Shown here: in pieces, positions 1 to 7,524 of the stretch
Layout: each line of letters opens with the position of its first letter
Numbering within the stretch: position 1 is the stretch's first letter
Assembly: GCA_947631395.1 (NCBI GenBank)
Contig: CANRLF010000012.1
Coordinates: 1 to 64,000, forward strand
Length of the DNA: 64,000 nt
From: an uncultured Oscillospiraceae bacterium
GTDB lineage: Bacteria > Bacillota > Clostridia > Oscillospirales > Oscillospiraceae
Direction of reading: 5' to 3'
The notes under the pieces: model-generated
Databases searched by the model: none
What the model was told of the DNA's origin: nothing
Seen by the model: only the letters and a program-made list of their open reading frames with translations
Program-made: the position numbers and the translations under genes

Positions 1-132
1 TAGTCGGTAAATGCAAAGAACTTATGCCGAAATCGGATTTTTATCGGTAACGCCCCTTCACCAACCCACCAGGCCCCGCCGGGGCAATGAGTTCTCTTTG
101 CCTGCAAACATGTAAATATGCTTTAGTGGAAA

Positions 133-216
133 TTAAGCGATAAGCATACCTGGTGCCGTATGAAAGATAAACACTGGGTCATTTTTGCTCCGGTTATTAT
201 CTTTTTCTGTTTTCAC
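133..216 (-). CDS. Possible 27-residue peptide with strong ribosome site
   Basis: A GTG-started frame of 27 codons (begins VKTEKDNNRSKN, ends PGMLIA) is preceded by a textbook AAGGAGG seven bases upstream, at 223-229 on the complementary strand. A 7-bp inverted repeat (239-245 with 258-264) lies just upstream of that ribosome site. The peptide is hydrophilic at its start and matches no family I recognise. It could be a genuine small protein, a leader peptide, or the truncated start of a longer element-borne gene. Short frames occur by chance, so only the ribosome site argues for translation. Confidence 0.25.
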   Translation of the reverse strand: MKTEKDNNRSKNDPVFIFHTAPGMLIA

Positions 217-238
217 GAATTAGCCTCCTTGTATTCTT

Positions 239-264
239 AGTAACGCGGCTGCCAAACCGTTACT
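239..264. repeat. 7-bp inverted repeat upstream of short frame
   Basis: AGTAACG (239-245) pairs with CGTTACT (258-264) around a 12-base loop. It sits about ten bases upstream of the AAGGAGG serving the minus-strand short frame, so it could be a leader hairpin. Confidence 0.5.
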
Positions 265-349
265 ATCATACCTGGAGGCTTAATTCCTCTCAATCACCTT
301 TCGGGCTTGCGTTAAGCTTGCCCGTTTTGTCTTTGCTGAAGCCGTTCCC

Positions 350-466
350 TTACCCCGGTAGAACCGGGGGTTTATTTCGTTGCGTTAACGCACCAATCAT
401 ACCCTCAACAAGCGATAATACTTGGTGGGGGTACTTTTGCGACATTGAGGTATCTGGGGCACTCAT
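350..466 (-). CDS. Possible 38-residue peptide
   Basis: An ATG-started frame of 38 codons (begins MSAPDTSMSQKY, ends KPPVLPG) ends inside the hairpin at 353-369. There is no clear ribosome site in front of it. It is collinear with the short frame at 133-216. I do not recognise it. It may be a fragment of an element-encoded gene or chance. Confidence 0.15.
   Translation of the reverse strand: MSAPDTSMSQKYPHQVLSLVEGMIGALTQRNKPPVLPG
353..369. repeat. Perfect 7-bp GC hairpin
   Basis: CCCCGGT (353-359) and ACCGGGG (363-369) flank the loop AGA. The following GTTTATTT gives it some terminator character on the plus strand. Subterminal hairpins of this kind also occur at ends of IS200/IS605-type elements, but no such transposase is present here. 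Confidence 0.45.
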
Positions 467-524
467 AATTTGCACTTTTTCCGGTCAAATCCTGCAAAAA
501 CAATGTAAAATGATGGTGGGCTTA

Positions 525-553
525 TTGACATTCCCTGTGACAGCTGATAAAAT
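525..553 (+). promoter_or_regulatory. Sigma-A type promoter of lipoprotein gene
   Basis: TTGACA at 525-530 and TAAAAT at 548-553 are separated by exactly 17 bases. Transcription would begin near 560 and run into the lipoprotein gene at 618. Confidence 0.75.
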
Positions 554-617
554 ATGGTTGGAAATGACTGACTTTTTTAATAATCAGTCAAAACATTCAG
601 AAAAGAGGGAAAAGAAC

Positions 618-1190
618 ATGAAAAAGGGTATATATGTCTGTGCCGCATTGGTACTGGTACTGACGTTAGCACTGGCCGGGTGCGGACTGTTCTCCGGCGG
701 CAGCTCCGACAAGGGCGGCGGGAAGACCGACGCCATAAGCCTGCTTGACGGCCAGAGGACCTACAAGCTTCCCGACGTGGACTACGACACCCTGTATCTG
801 TGCCAGGTGGACGTAAATCCCGATGACGAGAACGCCCTCCTCAGCGAGTTTTTGGAGTTTGGTATTCAGAAGGAGTACCACCTCACCTACGCGAAGGACA
901 GCAAGGCCATCCGGCAGGACGACATCTACATCTGCGACACCGCCGAGAACGCCAAGGCCATGTACGACGCTTTCGTGGAAATGGCCGGTTCCGAAGAGAA
1001 CTTCACCCTTTACGAGGACGACCCCTCCATGATCGTTCTCGTCTTCGATCAGGAGATGGTGGAGGGCACCATCCTCCAGTTCGCCGGGTACGGCATCGGG
1101 CTTGACGCCGACGCCGACGCCGCCACCTACGCCCAGTTCGACGCGGATATATACAGCGGCTATCTCATCGACGTCACGGCCGCGGAGTAA
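618..1190 (+). CDS. Predicted lipoprotein, unknown function (190 aa)
   Basis: The start is the ATG at 618, because it follows an AGAGGGA ribosome site and opens directly into a lipoprotein signal peptide: positive MKK, a hydrophobic stretch, then lipobox LAGC with the lipidated cysteine at residue 22. A Gly/Ser/Lys-rich linker follows, then about 150 residues of acidic globular sequence without a family I recognise. It should sit on the outer face of the membrane. A consensus promoter precedes it and a strong terminator-like hairpin follows it. The ABC exporter genes start 65 bases later with no obvious promoter of their own, so this protein may be the first gene of the exporter transcript. 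A link to the exporter is inference from position only. Confidence 0.75.
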   Translation: MKKGIYVCAALVLVLTLALAGCGLFSGGSSDKGGGKTDAISLLDGQRTYKLPDVDYDTLYLCQVDVNPDDENALLSEFLEFGIQKEYHLTYAKDSKAIRQDDIYICDTAENAKAMYDAFVEMAGSEENFTLYEDDPSMIVLVFDQEMVEGTILQFAGYGIGLDADADAATYAQFDADIYSGYLIDVTAAE

Positions 1191-1206
1191 GCGTTCGTCT
1201 AAGCCA

Positions 1207-1234
1207 AAAGCGCCGCCTTCATACGCGGCGCTTT
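1207..1234 (+). terminator. Hairpin terminator/attenuator after lipoprotein
   Basis: A perfect 10-bp stem (1207-1216 with 1225-1234), whose 3' arm ends in TTT and is followed by CCTTTC. The next gene starts at 1256 with no room for a separate promoter downstream, so it may be a partial terminator that lowers exporter expression relative to the lipoprotein. Confidence 0.7.
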
Positions 1235-1255
1235 CCTTTCAGGGGGAAGCGAATT

Positions 1256-3010
1256 ATGAGAATAAAGAAAAGGGAGCGAAACCCGGAGGTACGTTGGAAA
1301 AGCGTCTTTCAGGTGGTCAAACGCTCACACATCCCGTGGCTCTGGGTGGCGCTGGCCTTCGGGGTGAACCTGATACAGAACGAGCTTCTCATCAGGATCC
1401 CCACCTCCACGGCATCGCTGCTTGGCGGGAGCCTTGAGGCCTCGGCCCTCCGGGACACCATCTTTTACTATGTGTCCTACGCGGTGGTGCTGACTGTCTG
1501 GAACCTGCTGTTTGCCCAGGCGTCGTGCCTGGCGGTGAAGCGGGCTCGCGACAACCTGTGGGGGAAGATGCTCCGGGTACATATGTCCTTCTACGACGGC
1601 AACGACCCGGCGGAGCTGATGAGCGCCGTTACCAGCGACATCTCCTACGGTATCGACCAGACCACCTATCTGATGATCTACCTGATCCCGGAGCTTTACT
1701 ATGTGTACCGGGCCACCAGGACCATCGGCAACTACCACTGGCTTCTGGTAGTGGGGATCGTGGCTTTTGTGCCCATCAAATACATCTACTCCGTTATCGT
1801 GGGTAAGATCTTCTACAAGGCGGAGGCCGGCATCTACGAGGAGATCGGCGGCCTCACCGGATACCTTGCCGAGCGGGTGCGGAACCTGCCCCTCATCAAG
1901 ACCTTCACCAACGAAAAGCGCGAGCGGGAGAACGGCCGGAGGACTGTGGACAAGCTGGTCCGGGCCAACATGAAGGAGGTCAAGGTGGGCGCCGCCTCCT
2001 CGGCCATGATCCAGATCATCGACTTTATCCAGCAGTTCCTGCTGATCGTGCTGGGCGTGGTGCTTCTCCAGCAGAAGAAGATCACCATGACCCAGTGGGT
2101 GGCGTTCTTCCTCTTTAGCCAGGAGCTGATCAACACCATGTCCCATGTGGTCAACGAGTGGCTGGCCATCAAGATGGTGAAGGCGGCCCTCTGCCGCGCG
2201 GCCAAGATCTACGACGCACCGGAGGAGGACCTGGAGGCCCCCGGCGACGAGCCCATCCCTGAGACGGGGCGGGACGTGGTCTTTGACTCCGTCACCTTCT
2301 CTTACGGCGACAAGCAGGCGCTGAAGGATGTCTCCTTCAAAGTGCCGGAGGGCCAGACCGTGGCCATCGTGGGCCTGTGCGGCAGCGGCAAGACCACGTC
2401 ACTGAACCTTTTGGAGCGTTTCTACCGCCCGGACGGCGGCCAGATCACCCTGGGCGGCGTGGACATCGGCAGAATGCCCCTGGACGCTTACCGGCGGTGC
2501 TTCTCCTACGTCCAGCAGCGGCCCGAGATCTTCAGCGGCACCGTGCGCGAGGCGCTGACTTATGGCGTGGGCCGGGAGGTCACTGACGAGGAGCTCATGG
2601 AGGCCGCCCGCGTCACGGGCATAGCCGACTACATCGAGAAACAGCCCCAGGGGCTGGATACGCAGATCGCGCCCTCCGGCGGTTCCCTGTCCGGCGGACA
2701 GGTCCAGCGGCTGGTGCTGGCACGGGAGTTTTTGCGGGGCGCGGACGTGCTTTTGTTGGACGAGCCCACCTCGGCCCTGGACGCCCAGACGGCCAGGGGA
2801 GTCCAGGACGCCGTGCTCACGACCTTCTCCGGCAAGACCATCATCATGGTCACTCACGATCTGAACCTCACCCGCAGTGTGGATAAGATCGTGGTCCTGG
2901 AGGACGGGGAGCTGGTGGGCCAGGGGACCTACGACAGCCTTATGGCCGCCTGCCCGCTGTTTGGCGAGATGGTGGCCGCACAGGCCAGAGAGAAGGAGGC
3001 GGAGGCATGA
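1256..3010 (+). CDS. ABC exporter half-transporter 1 (TMD-NBD, 584 aa)
   Basis: A fused ABC exporter subunit: an N-terminal six-helix membrane domain (about residues 20-310) and a C-terminal ATPase domain. Visible ATPase motifs are Walker A GLCGSGKTTS (about residue 373), Q-loop region YVQQRPEIF, signature LSGGQ (about 478), Walker B VLLLDEPTSALD, and the switch histidine in VTHD. The Walker A cysteine is unusual but the lysine and threonine are intact. It overlaps the next ABC gene by four bases, the usual layout of a heterodimeric exporter. The substrate cannot be read from sequence. The downstream chaperone, thioredoxin and FTR-like genes suggest a peptide or redox-sensitive cargo, which is inference. 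Ribosome site GGGGGAAG lies before the ATG. Confidence 0.9.
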   Translation: MRIKKRERNPEVRWKSVFQVVKRSHIPWLWVALAFGVNLIQNELLIRIPTSTASLLGGSLEASALRDTIFYYVSYAVVLTVWNLLFAQASCLAVKRARDNLWGKMLRVHMSFYDGNDPAELMSAVTSDISYGIDQTTYLMIYLIPELYYVYRATRTIGNYHWLLVVGIVAFVPIKYIYSVIVGKIFYKAEAGIYEEIGGLTGYLAERVRNLPLIKTFTNEKRERENGRRTVDKLVRANMKEVKVGAASSAMIQIIDFIQQFLLIVLGVVLLQQKKITMTQWVAFFLFSQELINTMSHVVNEWLAIKMVKAALCRAAKIYDAPEEDLEAPGDEPIPETGRDVVFDSVTFSYGDKQALKDVSFKVPEGQTVAIVGLCGSGKTTSLNLLERFYRPDGGQITLGGVDIGRMPLDAYRRCFSYVQQRPEIFSGTVREALTYGVGREVTDEELMEAARVTGIADYIEKQPQGLDTQIAPSGGSLSGGQVQRLVLAREFLRGADVLLLDEPTSALDAQTARGVQDAVLTTFSGKTIIMVTHDLNLTRSVDKIVVLEDGELVGQGTYDSLMAACPLFGEMVAAQAREKEAEA

Positions 3011-4716
3011 AGGCGATGAAACGCTACGTCAACATCTTCCGGGGCGTGAGACTGCCCTGGATCTCCATGCTTGTGCTCCTGATCGTGTCGGTGATCGAGG
3101 TGACCCTGGGACTTGCCAGCGTGGAGCTGACGGCGTCCATCATCGACGCCAGCCAGAGCACCATAGACGGGCAGAGGCTGGCCCGCTACGCGGTGAACCT
3201 GGCCCTCACCGTGGCCGTCACCGTGTTCGAGACGTATTATGGCGGCCTTGTGGATCAGAAGATCGGCGCGGGCGTACGCGTGAAGATCTGGGACAAGCTG
3301 ATGCGCCTGCCCCTGTGCTACTACGACACCGAGAGCGCCAACGACCTGGTGAGCCGTGTCACATCGGACCCCAGCTCCGCCAGCACGTACATCACCGTGG
3401 GCATCAGCTGCATCACCACGGTCTACGCCACAGTGACGGCGTTCACCCAGCTTTTCAAGTTCCACACCGGCCTGGCCACATGGTCGCTGCTGATCATCCC
3501 CGCCACCATCGGCATTGGCGCGATATACTCCATACTCTCCTACCACTCCTCCCTGCTGGGGACCAGGGCCTCCGCCAAGACCGTGGGCTACATGACCGAG
3601 CACGTACACAATCTGCGGCTCATCAGGGCCCTGGGCACTGAGGGGTACGAGAAGAACAAGTCCAGGGCCATCTTCAAGCGCCAATACTGGACCGACCTCT
3701 ACTCCCAGAGCACCGTCGGTTACATCGCCATCAGCATCCAGGTCCTTGGGTGCATGTCCCTGGCCATATCCTTTGTGGCCGGCGGCAAGATGGTGGCCGA
3801 CGGAACGTTGAGCGTGGGGACGCTTATTATCTTCTACGGCTTCTCGTCCATGGTGTCGATACACCTGTCTAACCTCTTCATGGCCTTCGGCTCCATTATC
3901 GGCGCCAACGGCACCCTGAAGAAGGTATCCCAGCTGCTGGAGCAGGCGGACGAGACCGGCGGCGGCCAGGCCGTTGACGGCGAGGAGGACATAGTTCTGG
4001 AGAACGTATCCTTCGCCTATAAAGACGTGCCGGTGCTGTCCGATATTTCCTGCCGCCTGCCCCGGGGCAAGGTCACGGCCATCGTAGGCACCAACGGCGC
4101 GGGTAAATCCACTGTACTGAAGCTGCTGGAGCGGATGTACAAGCCGGACGGCGGCCGCGTACTCTTTGGGGACCGGGATGTGGAGGACTACAGCCTGGAC
4201 TCCTGGCGGCGGGCGCTGGCCATCGTGGCCCAGGACACGCCCCTCATGTCCGGTACGGTGCGGGAGAACCTGACCTACGGCTTAGACCGGGAGATCGGCG
4301 AGGAGGAGCTTGAAAAGGCGGCAAGGCTTGCCAATGCCTACGACTTCATTATGGAGACTCCCGGCGGCTTCGACGCGGAGGTGGGCCCCGGCGGGAGCAA
4401 TTTCTCCGGCGGTCAGAGGCAGTGCCTGGCCATCGCCCGCGCGGTGCTACGTTCCCCCCGGTATCTCCTTTTGGACGAGGCCACCAGCAACCTGGACGCC
4501 AAGTGCGAGGATCAGGTATCCACCGCTCTCGACCACCTGATGGAGGGCCGTACCACCGTGATGATCGCCCACAGCTTCCGGGCCACCCTGGCCGCGGATC
4601 AGGTCATCGTCATGGACAACGGCCATATCGTGGGCACGGGTACGCCGGAGGAGCTGCTCCGGACCAACGCCTATTATCAGACCTTCGCCCGTCGCGGCGA
4701 AAAGGAGGCAGTATGA
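3007..4716 (+). CDS. ABC exporter half-transporter 2 (TMD-NBD, 569 aa)
   Basis: The partner subunit of the preceding gene, with the same order of membrane domain then ATPase. Motifs are Walker A GTNGAGKST (about residue 361), Q-loop region VAQDTPLMSGTV, signature FSGGQ (about 466), Walker B YLLLDEATSNLD and H-loop IAHS. Its start codon lies inside the last codons of the first ABC gene and its stop (TGA 4714-4716) overlaps the start of the chaperone-like gene, so the genes are translationally coupled. Both ATP sites look competent, with no missing catalytic glutamate of the sort seen in some asymmetric heterodimers. Multidrug, lipid or peptide export are all possible. Confidence 0.9.
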   Translation: MKAMKRYVNIFRGVRLPWISMLVLLIVSVIEVTLGLASVELTASIIDASQSTIDGQRLARYAVNLALTVAVTVFETYYGGLVDQKIGAGVRVKIWDKLMRLPLCYYDTESANDLVSRVTSDPSSASTYITVGISCITTVYATVTAFTQLFKFHTGLATWSLLIIPATIGIGAIYSILSYHSSLLGTRASAKTVGYMTEHVHNLRLIRALGTEGYEKNKSRAIFKRQYWTDLYSQSTVGYIAISIQVLGCMSLAISFVAGGKMVADGTLSVGTLIIFYGFSSMVSIHLSNLFMAFGSIIGANGTLKKVSQLLEQADETGGGQAVDGEEDIVLENVSFAYKDVPVLSDISCRLPRGKVTAIVGTNGAGKSTVLKLLERMYKPDGGRVLFGDRDVEDYSLDSWRRALAIVAQDTPLMSGTVRENLTYGLDREIGEEELEKAARLANAYDFIMETPGGFDAEVGPGGSNFSGGQRQCLAIARAVLRSPRYLLLDEATSNLDAKCEDQVSTALDHLMEGRTTVMIAHSFRATLAADQVIVMDNGHIVGTGTPEELLRTNAYYQTFARRGEKEAV

Positions 4717-5585
4717 TGAAAACAAAAGTGACAAAGCTCTATGACGTGGATCTCATCCCCACGCCGGAGGGCATCTCGGACTGGCATGTGGACGAAGCCA
4801 GTGTGGACGCTCTGCTGGAGACCCTGGCCGCCCAACGCTCCACGGAGGCTGAGGTCCGGGAGGTTCAGATGGGGGACACGGTATTCTGCGCCGCCGGCGG
4901 GAAATACGCCGGTCGGACCGTCCTCATCTATCCTGGCCGGAACATGCCCGGAGCGGAGGCGGCGGAGAAAGCCGTTCTCGGTTCCGCTCCCGGCGGCACG
5001 GTCAAGACGGAGCTCGGTGGCGCGCCCGCTGTCCTCACGGTGAAAAAGATCGTCAGCCGCGCTCCGGCCAAGATCGACGACGCGCTTATCCGGGACGAAA
5101 ACATCGACGGCGTGGACACCGTGGAGAAATACCGGGTGTACATCAAAGATAAGACCGAGGAGCAGAACCGCTCCTTCTCCGCCAAGCACCTGTCCGCAGC
5201 ACTCCGGGAGGAGTTGATCGCCAGAAGCGAATATGAGGTGGACGAGGCGGAGCAGGAGGCCTGGACGGACAACGCCGCCCAGGAGATGCTGAAAATGTAC
5301 GAGGCGGAGGGCATCGACCCCCACGTCCCCGAGGAGGGGACGGACTTCCTGACGGACGAGGAGGTAATGGAAAACTTCAAAAATCAGCTCCGCCCGCAAT
5401 TCCTTGCCTTGGCTGTGAGCCGTGCCTTCTGTGAGGAGCGCGGCGTCGTCTTCGGGGAGGAGGAGCGGAAGCTCTACGCCGATAACGGCTATACCGGCGA
5501 CGATGCGGAGGGGAGCTTTATGGACTCCAAAATGTGGGAGATCCTCTACAACATAGCCCTTAAGAGATTGGAGGAAGCGAAATGA
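4716..5585 (+). CDS. Trigger-factor-like chaperone lacking ribosome-binding domain (289 aa)
   Basis: The middle of the protein resembles the FKBP-type prolyl-isomerase part of trigger factor (GDTVFCAAGGKYAG... region), and the rest, rich in charged helices, resembles the trigger factor C-terminal chaperone domain. It is shorter than true trigger factor (about 430 residues) and lacks the N-terminal ribosome-docking module, so it is unlikely to be the housekeeping Tig. Two adjacent ATGs (4713, 4716) are possible starts. AAGGAGG at 4702-4708 is better spaced for the second. The stop overlaps the thioredoxin start. No signal peptide is seen, so it should act in the cytoplasm, perhaps keeping a client unfolded for the ABC exporter (inference). 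Confidence 0.75.
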   Translation: MKTKVTKLYDVDLIPTPEGISDWHVDEASVDALLETLAAQRSTEAEVREVQMGDTVFCAAGGKYAGRTVLIYPGRNMPGAEAAEKAVLGSAPGGTVKTELGGAPAVLTVKKIVSRAPAKIDDALIRDENIDGVDTVEKYRVYIKDKTEEQNRSFSAKHLSAALREELIARSEYEVDEAEQEAWTDNAAQEMLKMYEAEGIDPHVPEEGTDFLTDEEVMENFKNQLRPQFLALAVSRAFCEERGVVFGEEERKLYADNGYTGDDAEGSFMDSKMWEILYNIALKRLEEAK

Positions 5586-5896
5586 TCCAAGAGGCAACAG
5601 CCAAGACCTTTGACAGTCTCATCGACACAGAATACGCCGTGGTGGACTGCTACGGCGACTACTGCGGGGCCTGCGTCATGCTGGAGCCCGTCTATAAGGA
5701 GGCCGCCGCGGACCTGGCCGGTATCCGGTTTATTGAGATAAACATCACCCATGAGTGGGACATCGCCGAGCGGTTCGGCATCGACGCCATGCCCACCCTG
5801 CTCTTTTTCCGGGGCGGCAAGGAGGTACACCGCATCGAGGGGAGCATGGACCGGGAGGAGCTTAACCGGCAAATCGCGGTCATGCTCTATGAATAA
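5582..5896 (+). CDS. Thioredoxin-family protein with CGAC active site (104 aa)
   Basis: A single-domain thioredoxin fold of normal length. The active site reads YGDYCGAC (Cys28, Cys31) instead of the classical WCGPC, and the cis-proline is present in AMPT (Pro71). The changed dipeptide between the cysteines alters redox potential in characterised thioredoxins, so it may serve a dedicated partner rather than general reduction. Its ATG overlaps the stop of the trigger-factor-like gene, and the FTR-like gene follows 12 bases after its own stop. The natural reading is that the FTR-like protein is its reductase or electron partner (inference). There is no signal peptide. Confidence 0.9.
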   Translation: MIQEATAKTFDSLIDTEYAVVDCYGDYCGACVMLEPVYKEAAADLAGIRFIEINITHEWDIAERFGIDAMPTLLFFRGGKEVHRIEGSMDREELNRQIAVMLYE

Positions 5897-5908
5897 GGAG
5901 GCGCGGCC

Positions 5909-6109
5909 ATGGGAAGGATTCGTGTGAATGAGGACCCGGAGGTAGTGCGCAAGATCCGTGAGGGCCTGAAGCGCACCGGCGGCTACTGCCCCTGCCGCAC
6001 TGAGCGCAAACCCGAATATAAGTGCGTCTGCCAGGAGTTCAAGGCCCAGTGCGCCGACCCGGATTTTGAGGGCTACTGCCACTGCAAGCTCTACTACAAG
6101 GAAAAGTGA
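5909..6109 (+). CDS. Ferredoxin:thioredoxin reductase catalytic-chain-like protein (66 aa)
   Basis: A short cysteine-rich protein whose motifs match the catalytic (beta) chain of ferredoxin:thioredoxin reductase: YCPCR (Cys27, Cys29), CVC (Cys39, Cys41), an extra Cys48, and CHCKLYY (Cys57, Cys59). In the family such cysteines hold a 4Fe-4S cluster next to a reactive disulfide that reduces thioredoxin using ferredoxin electrons. Here the second CxC pair is closer to the first than in plant and cyanobacterial enzymes, and the protein is much shorter. A perfect AAGGAGG (5895-5901) precedes the ATG. It lies directly after a thioredoxin gene, supporting a ferredoxin to FTR to Trx relay without NADPH. 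Confidence 0.8.
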   Translation: MGRIRVNEDPEVVRKIREGLKRTGGYCPCRTERKPEYKCVCQEFKAQCADPDFEGYCHCKLYYKEK

Positions 6110-6136
6110 GCTAAAAACTCCCCTCTCAGATAAGAT

Positions 6137-6194
6137 ATGCTCCCCCTATCAGAGACAGTGAAAAGGAAAAGCACTGTCAAGATAGGGGGAGCAT
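6137..6194. terminator. 58-base two-part hairpin after the redox operon
   Basis: An outer perfect 14-bp stem (6137-6150 with 6181-6194) encloses an inner 7-bp stem (GACAGTG 6154-6160 with CACTGTC 6172-6178). It follows the FTR-like gene and lies before the convergent AbrB-like gene, so a bidirectional terminator is likely, although the T-run after it is short. Confidence 0.6.
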
Positions 6195-6264
6195 TTCTGT
6201 CACGCAAGCTCCCCGTTTTTTGCGCGAATGTCTTGTTTTAATTGGGTATTAATTATAATATGTA

Positions 6265-6441
6265 CTACTCCGCCCCGATCCTCTCCTCCAGCGCCATCAT
6301 CGCCAGGCAAAACCGCTCCCACTGTGTCAATGCTGTCAGTGACGGGTCGCCGTCACGGATGCGCAGGGTGCGGCGGATCTCCTTTGGGATGACCACCCGC
6401 CCCAGGTCGTCTATGCGCCTGACAATACCGGTTGCCTTCAT
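6265..6441 (-). CDS. Short AbrB/SpoVT-type DNA-binding protein (58 aa)
   Basis: The first 35 residues (MKATGIVRRIDDLGRVVIPK..., then IRRTLRIRDGDP) are a classic AbrB/SpoVT swapped-hairpin DNA-binding domain. In typical relatives the GDP motif is followed by LEIF and further beta strands. Here it is followed by an unrelated hydrophobic tail (SLTALTQW... to GAE) and a stop. It may be a genuine short regulator or a gene truncated by deletion or frameshift. AGGAGG is eight bases before the ATG, and a 7-bp inverted repeat (6452-6458 with 6471-6477) overlaps that ribosome site, possibly an autoregulatory operator or hairpin. Confidence 0.7.
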   Translation of the reverse strand: MKATGIVRRIDDLGRVVIPKEIRRTLRIRDGDPSLTALTQWERFCLAMMALEERIGAE

Positions 6442-6568
6442 TTTGAAGTCCTCCTGTCTCTATTTGTTTCGACAGGAATTAGTATCCGCCGTAATCCCGC
6501 CAATATTCATACTGATTTTCTTTAAAAAGCAGACATTTAAAAAAGCCCGCTTTTTATTTGAGATAGTA

Positions 6569-7507
6569 TTATTGGCCAAAATTTAGGGAACCCCCGTCCT
6601 CTCTCCGTCCCCGGGAGAAAATATTTACAGAAAATTTCAAAAAAGCACAAAAACAGCATTGTAATTCCCGGCCGCGTGTGCTAAAATGTGTATATCTGTA
6701 TATAGTACCCGCCGGTCCCACCGGCACCACCAGGCGGGAGACGTAGTTCTCTGAGTCGATGTCCCTCCCGGTGTAGGGGGCGACAAGGCCCAGGACGCGG
6801 ACGTAGCCCGCGGGCTTCAAGCCGCGCTCCCGGATCTCCCGGCCGAACTCGTTGAAGGCGTAGGCTCTGCGGGAGTAGTTGCCGTAGCCCAGACAGGAGA
6901 AGCCCCGGCAGGCGGGGATGGTCACGGCCTCCTCCGGCGCCTCGTCCGGCTCCAGCGGGACGCAGCAGATGAAGTCCATCTCCTTATCCTCAAAGGCGCT
7001 GTCCAGATAATCGGTGCGCTTGTTGATGATAAACAGCGGCTCGGACTTAAGCAGCCGATAGCCCTTCTCCACCGCCTCATGGTAGAGATCGTACATGGCC
7101 CAATAGCGATCCTCCACCGTCGTCCCCTGATATTCCCGGCAGTAGCAGACGTACTCCGGCAGATCCACGAACTCAAAGCTCAGATGGTCCTTTTTCTCCA
7201 CCCGGAGCTTTACCTCCTCATAGGCCCGCTTGAACAGTAAAAACCGTTCCTCCATCCGCTCCAGGAGCTCCCGCGACGTCCCGTTGGCGCGGTAGTAGAG
7301 GGCGGCGTCGTCATAGGTCATGCCCATTTGCAAAAAGGACAGGATCTGCATGATCTGGCTTACGTTGTGGTTGTCATACCAGCGGTAGCCCGTCTCGCTG
7401 TCCACCTTGGCTGGGGTGAGCAGTCCGCGGTTTTCAAGCCGCATGAGAGTGGACCGGGACACCCCGCAGCTCTTACTTACCTGATTAATTGAGAAAAATT
7501 CGTCCAT
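6569..7507 (-). CDS. MerR-family regulator with effector-binding domain (312 aa)
   Basis: Residues 1-70 form a MerR winged helix (FFSINQVSKSCGVSRSTLMR, then GYRWYD), followed by a coiled dimerisation helix and a GyrI-like ligand-binding domain (from about residue 100), the architecture of drug- or metabolite-sensing BmrR/TipA-type activators. The ATG at 7507 is chosen because GGGAGG lies eight bases upstream. A longer frame has no ribosome site. The last 45 or so residues, encoded by AT-rich sequence, look unlike the family and may be readthrough past a lost stop. The divergent promoter at 7525-7555 has the 19-bp spacer used by MerR activators, so the giant surface protein at 7701 is the likely target. 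Confidence 0.85.
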   Translation of the reverse strand: MDEFFSINQVSKSCGVSRSTLMRLENRGLLTPAKVDSETGYRWYDNHNVSQIMQILSFLQMGMTYDDAALYYRANGTSRELLERMEERFLLFKRAYEEVKLRVEKKDHLSFEFVDLPEYVCYCREYQGTTVEDRYWAMYDLYHEAVEKGYRLLKSEPLFIINKRTDYLDSAFEDKEMDFICCVPLEPDEAPEEAVTIPACRGFSCLGYGNYSRRAYAFNEFGREIRERGLKPAGYVRVLGLVAPYTGRDIDSENYVSRLVVPVGPAGTIYRYTHFSTRGRELQCCFCAFLKFSVNIFSRGRREDGGSLNFGQ

Positions 7508-7524
7508 TTTTTTGGCCTCCCCTA

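Larger units (their letters stand above)
1..617. other. Gene-poor left end with hairpins
   Basis: No gene longer than about 40 codons is convincing before the lipoprotein start at 618. The stretch holds two perfect hairpins (239-264 and 353-369), two very short minus-strand reading frames listed separately, and the lipoprotein promoter near its right end. The mix of short frames and hairpins resembles the debris of a mobile element, but no transposase or recombinase sequence is visible. This is an inference from texture only. Confidence 0.4.

Noticed and set aside
318-617. Upstream extension of the lipoprotein frame
   Set aside because: It would place 100 residues without a ribosome site in front of a perfect lipoprotein signal peptide and across a consensus promoter.
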